This document shows, one piece after another, positions 10,372 through 18,124 of a stretch of DNA of 64,000 nt (positions within the stretch are counted from its first letter, which is position 1; every line of letters starts with the position of its first letter). A model generated the notes under the pieces. The model had not been told where the DNA came from. It saw only the letters and a list, made by a program, of their open reading frames with translations, and searched no databases. The position numbers were made by a program, and so were the translations under genes. Where the stretch lies: assembly GCF_015999545.1 (NCBI RefSeq), contig NZ_CP065546.1:310001-374000 (forward strand), read 5' to 3'. This DNA comes from Lysinibacillus sp. JNUCC-52. Its GTDB lineage: Bacteria; Bacillota; Bacilli; Bacillales_A; Planococcaceae.

Positions 10372-10450
10372 GTTGATTTCCATTATGTGCGATGCTTTCC
10401 GCTGGCACAATCTTCGCTAACATAAGGTCGGTTGTGTCTTACGTATCAAC
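10372..10450 (-). repeat. Decayed copy of the dispersed palindromic element
   Basis: In reverse orientation this stretch aligns with the elements at 26804, 58244 and 58463: GTTGATTTCC, GCTTTCCGCTGGCACA and TTGTGTCTTACGT are recognisable. It is about 50 bp shorter through an internal deletion. The ends still read GTTGATT and ATCAAC. Confidence 0.6.
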
Positions 10451-10553
10451 TAGATATGGTGGTAGAGAAACGCCCTGTTTAATTACTAATAAACAGAGGA
10501 GAAAAATTGCAATGGGCATCAAGTATATACTGCTTTATTACGTTATGTAGACA

Positions 10554-10591
10554 AAAATAAGTGAGTCCATCTAAATGGACTCACTTATTTT
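10554..10591. terminator. Bidirectional terminator
   Basis: A perfect 17-bp stem (AAAATAAGTGAGTCCAT and its complement) with a CTAA loop and A/T tails works on both strands. It ends the lysine transporter region and, on the minus strand, overlaps the stop of the 31-aa gene. Confidence 0.9.
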
Positions 10592-10680
10592 CTAGAATTC
10601 CATTCTGCAAATAAAATAAAGCAAATGGCAAATGCGACTGCGATGATAAAGAACCATTGCGGAACACCACCGAAACTCAT
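10585..10680 (-). CDS. Small single-span membrane protein (31 aa)
   Basis: A short frame reads from ATG at 10680 (starting MSFGGVPQWFF and ending FAEWNSRK) with an AGGTG ribosome binding site 5 nt upstream. About 18 hydrophobic residues in the middle form one membrane segment, followed by a short polar C-terminus. A strong terminator overlaps the stop codon, which supports it as a real transcription unit. I do not recognise the family; function unknown. Confidence 0.65.
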   Translation of the reverse strand: MSFGGVPQWFFIIAVAFAICFILFAEWNSRK

Positions 10681-10844
10681 AACAACACCTCGAGTATAAA
10701 TTTTAATAAGTTGAAACAGGTAAACAATTCTTTATTAAGGACAAAATATAGCCTTCTATAGTTTTTTCTCCACAAAACAACCAAAATCGTATAAAATAAA
10801 CAATAGATGTTAGCTTATGGCTAGTAAAGAGAGGTAGAGAATTT

Positions 10845-11042
10845 ATGTTACATTTAAAATGGAAAGATGCACCAACAATTCGTACGGTTACTTGCAAACA
10901 TACGAACGCATCAAAATATTTAGTATCAAACGTATTAACAGTTGGGAAAGAATACGAAGTGAAAAATGAAACGGAAGAGTTCGTTTTCATTATTGATAAC
11001 ACTGGTAATATTGGCGGTTACTATAAAGAGTATTTCGCATAA
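10845..11042 (+). CDS. Small conserved Bacillales protein, DUF6501-like (65 aa)
   Basis: A 65-aa soluble protein with the segment LTVGKEYEVKNETEEF and a C-terminal GGYYKEYF, which I associate with the uncharacterised DUF6501 family of bacilli. No membrane segment, signal peptide or metal motif is present apart from a single CKH. RBS GAGAGGTAGAG lies upstream and a strong terminator shared with the convergent TelA gene follows. Function unknown. Confidence 0.75.
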   Translation: MLHLKWKDAPTIRTVTCKHTNASKYLVSNVLTVGKEYEVKNETEEFVFIIDNTGNIGGYYKEYFA

Positions 11043-11046
11043 TAGG

Positions 11047-11090
11047 ATAAAGGGGTGTCTCACGTAATTGTTGAGACACCCCTTTATATA
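11047..11090. terminator. Terminator between convergent genes
   Basis: AAAGGGGTGTCTCA pairs with TGAGACACCCCTTT, with flanking A/T-rich tails. It lies between the 65-aa gene and the convergent TelA-like gene. Confidence 0.88.
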
Positions 11091-11107
11091 ATTTAGCGCT
11101 CATTTTC

Positions 11108-12181
11108 TTATTCCGTTGTCTTTGATGCTTTCATGCCAGCTACATCCTGTTGTAAATGTTGTTTTTCCTTTTCAGTAGCCGTATGTAAAGCAAAAACGTC
11201 TTGAATGGCTATTTTTAGCTCATGTTGTGTTTCTTTAAATTTCGATACTTGTTGTTCAAAAGTGGGGCTTGTAAACCGCTCATTTGTACGTGCAAGTCGT
11301 TCTTCTAGCTGTGCATAATGATGATCCATATTCATCGAAAGCATCATAGCTAATTGATTTTTCCAAAGCGGAATAAGTGTGACGATTGAAAACTCGATTT
11401 TCTCAGCGAGTGTTTGATTTGCCTGTTGAATCATACGTATTTGCGGTGCTGTTTGTAAAGCTACCTGCTGTGATACTTGTAAATCATATATACGCTGATC
11501 AAGACGTTCAAGTTGCGCTGTGAAATCATTGAGTTGCTGAATAGCAAGCGGTTGTTTAGTCGTTTGTACGATGCTAACTTTTGCGGGTAACTCTACTTCA
11601 ATAGCCTGGTGTTTTTTCATCTGTCCAGCGGCAATCGCAGTTGCTAGCTCTTCAAAAAAACCACGATTATGTGTGTATAATTGCTCGAGCATTTCAACGT
11701 CTCTTATTAGCTGTAGCTGTGCACGTTCAAGTTGGACGCCTATTCGTTCAACTTGAATACTAATTCGTTCAAACTCAGTAAGGGTTTGTTTAACAGTTGG
11801 TTCTGTTTTACCGAACATTTTTTTTAAGAAGGAAGGTTTTTTAGGCTCCAGTGCAGCAGGGTCAACTCGGTCTAATGTTTGCATTAACGAATCAAGCATC
11901 TGTCCAATTTTGGTGACATCTTTGTCCTTCACTTGTGCAAGCATACGATCTGCAAATTGAGAGACAGCACGTTGAGAGTCTTGACCTAATGTTAATACAG
12001 ACTCAAAATTAGTTAGGTCAATTTGACTTGCATATAAAAGTGCCCGACTTTGAGCAAGCGGTGATAGCGTTTCATAGGTAGTCATTGCCTCTTGATTTGA
12101 CGATTTTAAATAGTTTTGTACAAGAGGTGAGATGCCTGGCAATGATTCTAATGAATAGATAGAATCTCTGTTAGCTGTCAT
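11108..12181 (-). CDS. yaaN: TelA-family protein (YaaN-like)
   Basis: The 357-aa protein belongs to the TelA / toxic anion resistance family: soluble, largely helical, with heptad-rich stretches (ERIGVQLERAQLQLIRDVEMLEQLY and others) and the conserved IPLWKNQLAMML. Its ATG overlaps the upstream XpaC-like stop region by 4 nt, so the pair is translationally coupled, matching xpaC-yaaN of Bacillus. Family members are linked to tellurite, cell-envelope antimicrobial and stress tolerance, but no biochemical activity is established. No catalytic motif is visible. Confidence 0.85.
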   Translation of the reverse strand: MTANRDSIYSLESLPGISPLVQNYLKSSNQEAMTTYETLSPLAQSRALLYASQIDLTNFESVLTLGQDSQRAVSQFADRMLAQVKDKDVTKIGQMLDSLMQTLDRVDPAALEPKKPSFLKKMFGKTEPTVKQTLTEFERISIQVERIGVQLERAQLQLIRDVEMLEQLYTHNRGFFEELATAIAAGQMKKHQAIEVELPAKVSIVQTTKQPLAIQQLNDFTAQLERLDQRIYDLQVSQQVALQTAPQIRMIQQANQTLAEKIEFSIVTLIPLWKNQLAMMLSMNMDHHYAQLEERLARTNERFTSPTFEQQVSKFKETQHELKIAIQDVFALHTATEKEKQHLQQDVAGMKASKTTE

Positions 12182-12828
12182 TTTTCATCGCCTCGCCATT
12201 CCAGTTGTTCTTTCCTTCTTAAATTGGAACGGTTCGCGAATTCAATTTCCATTTGAAGATGATCAATATCATTTGAAAGCGCATCTTTCAAATCAATTTG
12301 AAATGTAGAATTTAAATCCGATAACGTTTCACGTGTTTTAGATAATGTAACTTGGATTTCTTTATCTTTGACTGGTTGCTTAGATAGCATTGTGTACTTA
12401 TCTGTTAATTCAACGGCAGAAGGGAGGTGCGCATAAAAAAATGGCTCCACATTGTAAAATTTTTGCGGATCAGTTTTTACAATTTTCACGATATTTTTTG
12501 AAATACGAGTCATTTCGAGTAATTGTTTAAAAGCAGAAACTGAACGTACGCGTAAATAGTTTTGACTTAATGTTTGAATATGTTTGTTTGCAGTTGAAAG
12601 TTGTAATTCAATATGTTTGTACTCATCCTTTGTAATACCTGCTATGTGCATAACTTTCCTTTTTTGATTATGTTTTAGCAACGCTGTGCTCGTTGCATAT
12701 GTTCCCGCGAACAATAAACCACCAAGGAAGAATCCTGGATTTACCGCAAATGCTGCGATAGAAACAGTTGATAGAGAAATTAAAAGGCTAGCGGTATGTC
12801 TAGAGAAAAACTGTCCGATACTGAGCAT
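12178..12828 (-). CDS. xpaC: XpaC-family membrane protein
   Basis: The 216-aa protein has two adjacent hydrophobic segments in the first 50 residues (about 12-30 and 32-47), then a long cytosolic helical region. It matches the XpaC family, named for 5-bromo-4-chloroindolyl phosphate hydrolysis, although no phosphatase motif is visible and the name may not reflect function. RBS AAGGAGGAAG is 6-7 nt from the ATG. It is first in the operon with the TelA-like gene; XpaC probably anchors the TelA partner at the membrane (inference). Confidence 0.83.
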   Translation of the reverse strand: MLSIGQFFSRHTASLLISLSTVSIAAFAVNPGFFLGGLLFAGTYATSTALLKHNQKRKVMHIAGITKDEYKHIELQLSTANKHIQTLSQNYLRVRSVSAFKQLLEMTRISKNIVKIVKTDPQKFYNVEPFFYAHLPSAVELTDKYTMLSKQPVKDKEIQVTLSKTRETLSDLNSTFQIDLKDALSNDIDHLQMEIEFANRSNLRRKEQLEWRGDEK

Positions 12829-13082
12829 GGTTTTCTTCCTCCTTGCTTTTCAATATGTCTATCTTTTAATACGTAATAATCGACATAAAGTTTCAATAAT
12901 ATAATAGTGCTTTCATTAATTTTACTGCTGTTTGCTAAGTTTCTCAATGAATATACTCTTGCGAAAAAAGCTCTAAACTTGCCCAATGGTGTACTTATAA
13001 CCTTTATAGTATGTTCGATCTATAAAAAGACCATTACCATTAGTCCGTTCATTTTAAGTTTTTCTTGCGTATAAAGGGAAGA

Positions 13083-13117
13083 GAAAAAAAGAAGCCAGAC
13101 TTAAACAATGTCCGACT
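13083..13117 (-). terminator. Terminator overlapping the acylphosphatase stop
   Basis: On the minus strand AGTCGGAC pairs with GTCTGGCT (two wobble pairs), then TTCTTTTTTT. The first arm lies inside the last codons of the gene. Confidence 0.7.
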
Positions 13118-13382
13118 CCATACGTACATAACCTTTTAAATCGTCAAAAAGCTCTAAAGCAAATGAGTTAGAGTCTGCCTGAGGGCTAACACCCTTTTGA
13201 ACAAAAAGAAGGAATTCATCAATTGCTTTTTTTGAGCCTTCCACTTCTACTTCAATTTGGTCTTGTGCATTTAACTTGCAATAACCCTTTAAGCCAAGCT
13301 CAATTGCTTTTTGTTTAATAAAAAAGCGATAGCCTGTCCCGTAAACATCTCCGAAAAATTTAATCAGCGCTCTTTTGTTCAC
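13101..13382 (-). CDS. acyP: Acylphosphatase-like protein
   Basis: The 93-aa protein fits the acylphosphatase fold, which hydrolyses acyl phosphates. The phosphate-binding loop reads GDVYGTGYRFF with the key Arg at 19. The usual GWVRNxxDG segment is replaced by GYCKLNAQDQ, so the catalytic Asn is either shifted by one residue or lost; activity is therefore less certain than the fold. RBS AGGAGGTTG lies upstream. It is a single gene with its own terminator. Confidence 0.75.
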   Translation of the reverse strand: MNKRALIKFFGDVYGTGYRFFIKQKAIELGLKGYCKLNAQDQIEVEVEGSKKAIDEFLLFVQKGVSPQADSNSFALELFDDLKGYVRMESDIV

Positions 13383-13424
13383 GCTACAACCTCCTAAAAG
13401 TAGTAGAAGGGTAGTCCCTCCAAC

Positions 13425-15152
13425 TTACTGCATAACACGTTCTTTTTCCAAATAAGTAATTAAGTTATTAATATAGAATAGAACTCGTTCAGAGGCTTCA
13501 TCTACCTCTTGCAAATGGTTACTAGCTTTATCGATATTACCAGCTTTAAAGGCTTCTGCAGCCAGCTTAGCCGATTGATGTACTTGTAAATGATATTGGT
13601 CTAATTCACGATAATCTGGTAAATGACCAAATCGTTCAATTGTACGGGATGCAGTGTACCATTTACCTAGACGACATTCAGTATGTGAAGATACATCACT
13701 TGGTTGCACGTCTTCTAATCCAAGGAACATATTATAAATACGCCATTTCCATAAAATATGATCAGCTTTCGAAAGTTGCAATAGGGCAATGGAGGAAAGC
13801 TGGACATTATTATTGGAAATAATGTCATTACGGAAGCGATTAATCTCTTTTCCAAGTAAGTGAATATCGCTAGATGTATTAGAACTATAAATGCGAATAT
13901 CATCTTGAAGGTTCGAGATTTCAATCATTCTGGCAGATACTTCATCAATGGCGGCTGCTTGCTCCTCAGAAATAGCAGCAGTGTTCGTAACATCAAGATT
14001 AATGCCTTCAATTGCAGCAACAATGGCATTTAACAATGGTAAAGATTCTTTTGCTTCAATTGTGGCTTCTTTTATAATTGATGTTGTCTCTGTAATGGAA
14101 TGTGAAACATCATTTGAGTAACTTTTTAGATGATGAACATTTGTAGAAACCTCGCTTAAAGCAGTAACAGTTCCTTCAGCCAACTTACGTACTTCTTGGG
14201 CAACAACTGCGAAACCTTTGCCATGCTCACCTGCACGAGCAGCTTCAATCGAAGCATTCAGTGCTAGTAAATTTGTTTGATCGGCAATTTGGTTTATTAA
14301 TGTTACAACGTGTTCAATATCATTTACACGTTTTTGTAACTCAGTAAACGATTCAACAATTGTAGTAAACGTTTCTTCTGTTTTAAAAATTTCGGATAAT
14401 GCATGTTCAATTGCATTTTTTCCTTTAACGGCATGGTCAACGGATTCCGTGGTTTTCTCAGAAATATGAGAAGACATACGGGCTACTTCATTGATTGAAG
14501 CGGCAATTTGCTCAGTTGCAGCTGTAGATGATTGAATTTCTTCGTTTTGCTTGTCTAAGCTATATACTAAATCTTTCATGTACATAATTTTTGCGTTGAC
14601 ATCCATAAGAGAAGAAATTTCAGAGACGACGTTTTCAACAATTCGTTCTGTTAGTACTTCCACAAGCAATTCTTGGTCAACATTGACTGCAGATTGGAAA
14701 GATTTCATATAGTCGAAAGCTTTGTTTGGTTTTAAACCAAAGTTATGTAAAATATACGTCGTAATATAAAAGGCAAATTGGTTGAAAACAACGATGAGTT
14801 TACCAGGTTCATAATGATTTTTTCGAAACAAATTGAAAAACTTGACTGTTTCATCTACATATTCATCATCACGTGTAGCTAGAAAAAATTGAGTTAAATA
14901 TTGATTTATATTTTCTTCGCTAATCGTTTGTTGGGAGGAGGGAGAGATCTCACTTAAATAATTTTTAAATATTGCATTCATAGAGGGTGTAATATCTTTT
15001 AATTTATAAAAGAGTGCTTTTAAATTTTCTTCATCTTGTAAATTAAAGTGATTAAAAGCCAATGTCTTATTGAATCGGCCAGTTGCACTTAAATTAGTAC
15101 CACGCTTTAATAATTCATCTAGTTCGGCCTTAGGTCGAATACTTGAAAACAT
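13425..15152 (-). CDS. Soluble methyl-accepting chemoreceptor with CZB domain
   Basis: This 575-aa cytoplasmic receptor has no membrane segment. Residues 1-170 resemble the globin-coupled sensor fold of HemAT, but the residue aligned with the haem-ligating His appears to be Arg. The signalling hairpin follows (tip [20 protein letters not shown]). Residues about 465-575 form a CZB zinc-binding domain with [17 protein letters not shown] and YHLQVHQSA, which supply the 3His/1Cys ligands. It should signal to CheA-CheW in response to a cytosolic cue such as zinc or redox state. ATG 15152 has GGAGG 8 nt upstream; a longer frame to 15224 lacks one. No che genes are nearby. Confidence 0.85.
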   Translation of the reverse strand: MFSSIRPKAELDELLKRGTNLSATGRFNKTLAFNHFNLQDEENLKALFYKLKDITPSMNAIFKNYLSEISPSSQQTISEENINQYLTQFFLATRDDEYVDETVKFFNLFRKNHYEPGKLIVVFNQFAFYITTYILHNFGLKPNKAFDYMKSFQSAVNVDQELLVEVLTERIVENVVSEISSLMDVNAKIMYMKDLVYSLDKQNEEIQSSTAATEQIAASINEVARMSSHISEKTTESVDHAVKGKNAIEHALSEIFKTEETFTTIVESFTELQKRVNDIEHVVTLINQIADQTNLLALNASIEAARAGEHGKGFAVVAQEVRKLAEGTVTALSEVSTNVHHLKSYSNDVSHSITETTSIIKEATIEAKESLPLLNAIVAAIEGINLDVTNTAAISEEQAAAIDEVSARMIEISNLQDDIRIYSSNTSSDIHLLGKEINRFRNDIISNNNVQLSSIALLQLSKADHILWKWRIYNMFLGLEDVQPSDVSSHTECRLGKWYTASRTIERFGHLPDYRELDQYHLQVHQSAKLAAEAFKAGNIDKASNHLQEVDEASERVLFYINNLITYLEKERVMQ

Positions 15153-15280
15153 AAAAAAAACCTCCAAAATAAATAATGAATAATAAGGTAATAATAGCAT
15201 ATTGCAGGGTGTTTTAATAGACATTTCAGGAGCGTTTGCTAAAATTAGAATATCTTATTACAGCAAGGAATGTGGCAAAT

Positions 15281-15562
15281 ATGTATATAATACTTTACAT
15301 GAAAGCTGATTATGAGCCTTGGTGGAAATTTGAAGGCTGGGAAGCTTTTATTCAAACGAAAGAAACGTTTGAAACAAAAGAACAATTTGAGCAAGCATTA
15401 CAACGGAAATTAACTCATTTCCGTTCAGCATATCAACATGAGGCGAGTAAGGACGGAGGATATTGGGCTTTTTGGTCTGAAGACGAAAGTTTTTACTGCG
15501 AAGCCTGTGATGATGATGCACAAGTATATCATGGCATAATGGCATTTGAAGAGCATAGTTAA
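15281..15562 (+). CDS. DUF1033 family protein
   Basis: The 93-aa soluble acidic protein begins MYIILYMKADYEPWWKFEGW and ends with the Trp/Cys-rich WSEDESFYCEACDDD, both typical of DUF1033. The CxxC might bind metal or be redox active, but no function is established. The frame is open back to 15236; ATG 15281, 10 nt after AAGGAA, gives the family N-terminus. It is divergent from the chemoreceptor gene. Confidence 0.8.
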   Translation: MYIILYMKADYEPWWKFEGWEAFIQTKETFETKEQFEQALQRKLTHFRSAYQHEASKDGGYWAFWSEDESFYCEACDDDAQVYHGIMAFEEHS

Positions 15563-15601
15563 AATAATTTTCAAATTAACTAAAAAAACAATTTTCTTTA
15601 T

Positions 15602-15629
15602 TTGACAAATTTATGAATGGTGGTATACT
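15602..15629 (+). promoter_or_regulatory. Strong sigma-A promoter of the csp leader
   Basis: Consensus TTGACA (15602-15607), a 16-bp spacer and TATACT (15624-15629). Transcription should start near 15636, leaving a leader of about 150 nt before the csp start. Confidence 0.8.
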
Positions 15630-15666
15630 TAACTTAACAATTTAATTGCTTCACCGGAAACATGGA

Positions 15667-15728
15667 TTCACATATTACAAAAAGTGATCGCGTTAGTTCG
15701 GTACTCTTTGTAATATGTGAATTTTTTT
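15667..15728 (+). promoter_or_regulatory. Terminator-like hairpin inside the csp 5' leader
   Basis: TTCACATATTACAAA (15667-15681) pairs perfectly with TTTGTAATATGTGAA (15707-15721) and is followed by seven T. It has the form of an intrinsic terminator but lies between the promoter and the csp start codon, so it may act as a temperature- or Csp-dependent attenuator, or end a small separate RNA. Confidence 0.75.
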
Positions 15729-15785
15729 AATTCTGTTGAAGAAATTACATATTGTTCACTTTTATTTTTTTGGAGGTTTTTTCAC

Positions 15786-15986
15786 ATGAAACAAGGTACA
15801 GTAAAATGGTTTAACTCAGAAAAAGGTTTTGGATTCATCGAAGTGGAAGGCGAAAACGACGTATTCGTACACTTCTCAGCTATCCAAGGCGAAGGTTTCA
15901 AAACTCTTGACGAAGGTCAAAAAGTGGAATTCGAAGTTGTAGATGGCAACCGCGGACCACAAGCTGCTAACGTAACTAAACTTTAA
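15786..15986 (+). CDS. csp: Cold-shock protein (CspA/CspB family)
   Basis: The 66-aa OB-fold RNA chaperone has RNP1 KGFGFI and RNP2 VFVHF, TVKWFN near the N-terminus and GPQAANV near the C-terminus. It binds single-stranded RNA and DNA and melts secondary structure. The longer frame from 15717 runs through the leader; ATG 15786 follows TTGGAGG and gives the exact family length. Codon use is strongly biased, as expected for high expression. The leader hairpin suggests control by antitermination, and a strong terminator follows. Confidence 0.96.
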   Translation: MKQGTVKWFNSEKGFGFIEVEGENDVFVHFSAIQGEGFKTLDEGQKVEFEVVDGNRGPQAANVTKL

Positions 15987-16013
15987 TTCTCAGTAATTAA
16001 AATTACTTTCGTT

Positions 16014-16050
16014 AAAAAAAAGCACCCTATTTTTATAGGGTGCTTTTTTT
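16014..16050 (+). terminator. Terminator after csp
   Basis: AGCACCCTAT pairs with ATAGGGTGCT around TTT, preceded by A8 and followed by T7. Confidence 0.93.
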
Positions 16051-16191
16051 CTATACTTTCATCACATGCCGTATTGCAAATGTTGGTATTTTACTATTGA
16101 CTTACTTTGCAATAACGCCTTTTTACCTACAGTTACGAATAAATTTTTGATTTTTGGGTAATAGGTAAAGAGAGCAGGAGGAGGAAGATTA

Positions 16192-16671
16192 ATGGAAGAT
16201 TATCGAAACATACCAAGTGAGCAGGAGCAAAAAGATTTTTATCAAAAATTGCGAAAAAAATTAGCACAATTTCTCGTATCAAAAACAGGAATGAAACACA
16301 AATATGCTGACTATTTGTTGTTTGTGCCTGATATTTTTCATTTATTAATTAAAATAGTAGCAGATCCTGCTGTTGACTCAAAAAGTAAGTCATTAATTGG
16401 GGCTACAATCGCGTACTTTATTTTCCCTATGGATTTTCTACCAGAAGGGATATTTGGCTTTGGAGGCTTTCTCGATGATATGATGTTAGCCACTTTTGTC
16501 CTTAATATGACGATTAATAAATTGGGTCCAGAAGTAATTGAAAAACATTGGACAGGGGATGAAAAATTACTGGAGCTTTTACAGAAAACCACTGAAACGA
16601 GTAATGAGCTTTTAAGTAAAATACCTGTAAAATCTATATTGACGAAATATATAAAAAATAAATCTAAATAA
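16192..16671 (+). CDS. YkvA-type DUF1232 membrane protein
   Basis: The 159-aa protein contains the DUF1232 core IAYFIFPMDFLPEGIFGFGGFLDD (about 67-90) with its Pro/Asp-rich turn, between hydrophobic helices (about 40-55 and 62-80). Family members are membrane-associated and uncharacterised. The last 50 residues are polar and Lys-rich. RBS GCAGGAGGAGG is strong. It is a single gene with its own terminator. Confidence 0.82.
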   Translation: MEDYRNIPSEQEQKDFYQKLRKKLAQFLVSKTGMKHKYADYLLFVPDIFHLLIKIVADPAVDSKSKSLIGATIAYFIFPMDFLPEGIFGFGGFLDDMMLATFVLNMTINKLGPEVIEKHWTGDEKLLELLQKTTETSNELLSKIPVKSILTKYIKNKSK

Positions 16672-16702
16672 TATAATTATGTTAACTAAAATATTAAATA
16701 GA

Positions 16703-16736
16703 CAAAACCCCCATACAATCATGATGGGGGTTTGTT
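16703..16736 (+). terminator. Terminator after the DUF1232 gene
   Basis: AAACCCCCAT pairs with ATGGGGGTTT, followed by a short mixed T tract. It also faces the end of the convergent small gene and may work in both directions. Confidence 0.8.
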
Positions 16737-16765
16737 GTCATAATTGAGCTTTTAATATGTTGATT

Positions 16766-17047
16766 TTATAATTTGACCTTAATTTCGGTCCCATCCTGCG
16801 CTTTAACATCTACTAATATAATGCCCTTATAATTTTTTAGTTCTTTGACAACAGGTTTTAGTGTTTCTTTATCTATAAGTGGGATCGTAAAGTCTAATTT
16901 TTTTCTTTCGAAGTGCTCTTTTGTCCATTTATTAGCAATTTTATGAACAAACTTTGAAAATAAGATAGAAATAAGGATATTTAACATGGCATATGGAATT
17001 GGGATGATAAACTTAAAGCCATTTGTCTTCACTTTTAAATGCATCAT
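16766..17047 (-). CDS. Small membrane protein, third gene of the DUF2089 operon
   Basis: About 93 aa with one membrane segment (IPIPYAMLNILISILF, about 13-30) followed by a charged domain ending VKAQDGTEIKVKL. The frame opens at 17119 inside the upstream gene, but ATG 17047 (or 17044), 10 nt after the upstream stop, is the natural start; no Shine-Dalgarno is evident, so translation probably depends on coupling. The C-terminal GTEIKVKL resembles the end of the upstream protein (GDTVSVIIE), suggesting related small domains. Function unknown. Confidence 0.6.
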   Translation of the reverse strand: MMHLKVKTNGFKFIIPIPYAMLNILISILFSKFVHKIANKWTKEHFERKKLDFTIPLIDKETLKPVVKELKNYKGIILVDVKAQDGTEIKVKL

Positions 17048-17057
17048 AAGCAATTCA

Positions 17058-17447
17058 CTATTCGATAATGACTGAAACGGTATCCCCGTTTGCAGATTTA
17101 ATATCAACAATTTGACCATCTAATTCATTTTCAATTGCTTCAATAATCAAGTTAATATCAATATCTTTAACGTATTTTTCCGATTGAGGGATACTTGCTG
17201 CAATGCTATGGCCAGCCATTAATACTACTTTGACAAGTTTTAGAGGTAAGTTGACCATCACATTATCATTCTCAGAAGAAACTACACGGACTTTTAATGT
17301 TTTATCTAAATATTTTGATGACTTTTCTAAAAGGTTGTTTCCTGTATCTTCTTTATCTTTCAACGCTTGAATAAGTTCCGATCCCTTTTCTGCATCAAGC
17401 TTTCCTTCTTGAATCATTGTTAACACTCTTGCGATTTCCTCTTTCAT
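17058..17447 (-). CDS. SHOCT-like / YvlB-type small protein
   Basis: The 129-aa protein starts with a short helical domain (MKEEIARVLTMIQEGKLDAEKGSELIQAL) similar to the SHOCT-like leader of YvlB proteins, followed by a beta-rich segment with a VNLPLKLVKVVLMAG motif and a C-terminal GDTVSVIIE. It lies 13 nt after the DUF2089 regulator gene, with AGGAGGAA between. Such pairs of DUF2089 regulator and SHOCT-like protein are common in Bacillales and linked to envelope stress in annotations; the function is unproven. Confidence 0.7.
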   Translation of the reverse strand: MKEEIARVLTMIQEGKLDAEKGSELIQALKDKEDTGNNLLEKSSKYLDKTLKVRVVSSENDNVMVNLPLKLVKVVLMAGHSIAASIPQSEKYVKDIDINLIIEAIENELDGQIVDIKSANGDTVSVIIE

Positions 17448-17460
17448 TATAAGTTCCTCC

Positions 17461-17826
17461 TTATTCCTCTTTTAAGAGCTTTATGGCTTCTTCTGGCGTA
17501 ATTTCGCCATTTTCTAACATAGTGACGATTTTTTTCTCGTCCACTTCATTTTTCTTCTTTTGTACATATCCAAGCGACGAGATGATTTCCGTTAGCTTCC
17601 CTCGAACAGTAGGGTACGAGATTCCTAATTCTTTTTCAACTTCTTTAATATTACCTCTACATGTTAAAAATACTTCTACAAAATGAAGCTGATCTTTCGA
17701 TAGTGAGGCAAGCTTTGATAATTCAAACTCATTTTCAATCGTAGTGTGACAGTGAGAGCAATGGAGCTTGGTAATTTTTAATGTTTTATTACAGACAGGA
17801 CAATTCGTAATTACTTTATAAGCCAT
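17461..17826 (-). CDS. DUF2089 zinc-ribbon HTH regulator
   Basis: The 121-aa protein has an N-terminal zinc ribbon with two CxxC pairs (CPVC, CSHC), a helix-turn-helix around residues 40-90 (EKELGISYPTVRGKLTEI) and a C-terminal motif NGEITPEEAIKLL that resembles the start of the next protein. It is the first gene of a three-gene minus-strand operon and probably autoregulates it. The upstream region is extremely AT-rich with repeated AATTTATTTAAT-type words that may be its operator. Confidence 0.8.
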   Translation of the reverse strand: MAYKVITNCPVCNKTLKITKLHCSHCHTTIENEFELSKLASLSKDQLHFVEVFLTCRGNIKEVEKELGISYPTVRGKLTEIISSLGYVQKKKNEVDEKKIVTMLENGEITPEEAIKLLKEE

Positions 17827-17872
17827 AGTGAAATTCCTTTCTTTAATTTAATTTGATTATACATTAAGGATT

Positions 17873-17942
17873 TAATAAAATAAACAATTAATTTCAATTT
17901 ATTTAATCGTTTAATTAATTATTTTAATTTATTGTTTAATAT
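17873..17942. promoter_or_regulatory. AT-only region with inverted repeats upstream of the DUF2089 gene
   Basis: Almost pure A/T DNA carries TAAACAAT near 17881 and ATTGTTTA near 17931 in inverted orientation, with AATTTATTTAAT-like words between. This is a plausible operator and promoter region for the DUF2089 operon. Confidence 0.35.
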
Positions 17943-18077
17943 TATTGATTTATTTAAAGAATGTTTTAGTCAAATTAAAGTTTGTAGTTCAATACTAAAA
18001 AATGGCTAAATGTAAAAGGGAGAGTGTTAAAATACACCGTATGGGATGTGATTATAATCTCAAAATGTTGTGTGAAT

Positions 18078-18124
18078 AAAAGATGAACCGTGTCATGTTA
18101 TATCGACACGGTTCATCTTTTAAA
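18078..18124. terminator. Bidirectional terminator
   Basis: AAAGATGAACCGTGTC pairs with GACACGGTTCATCTTT around a 10-nt loop. It overlaps the stop of the minus-strand protease gene. Confidence 0.88.
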
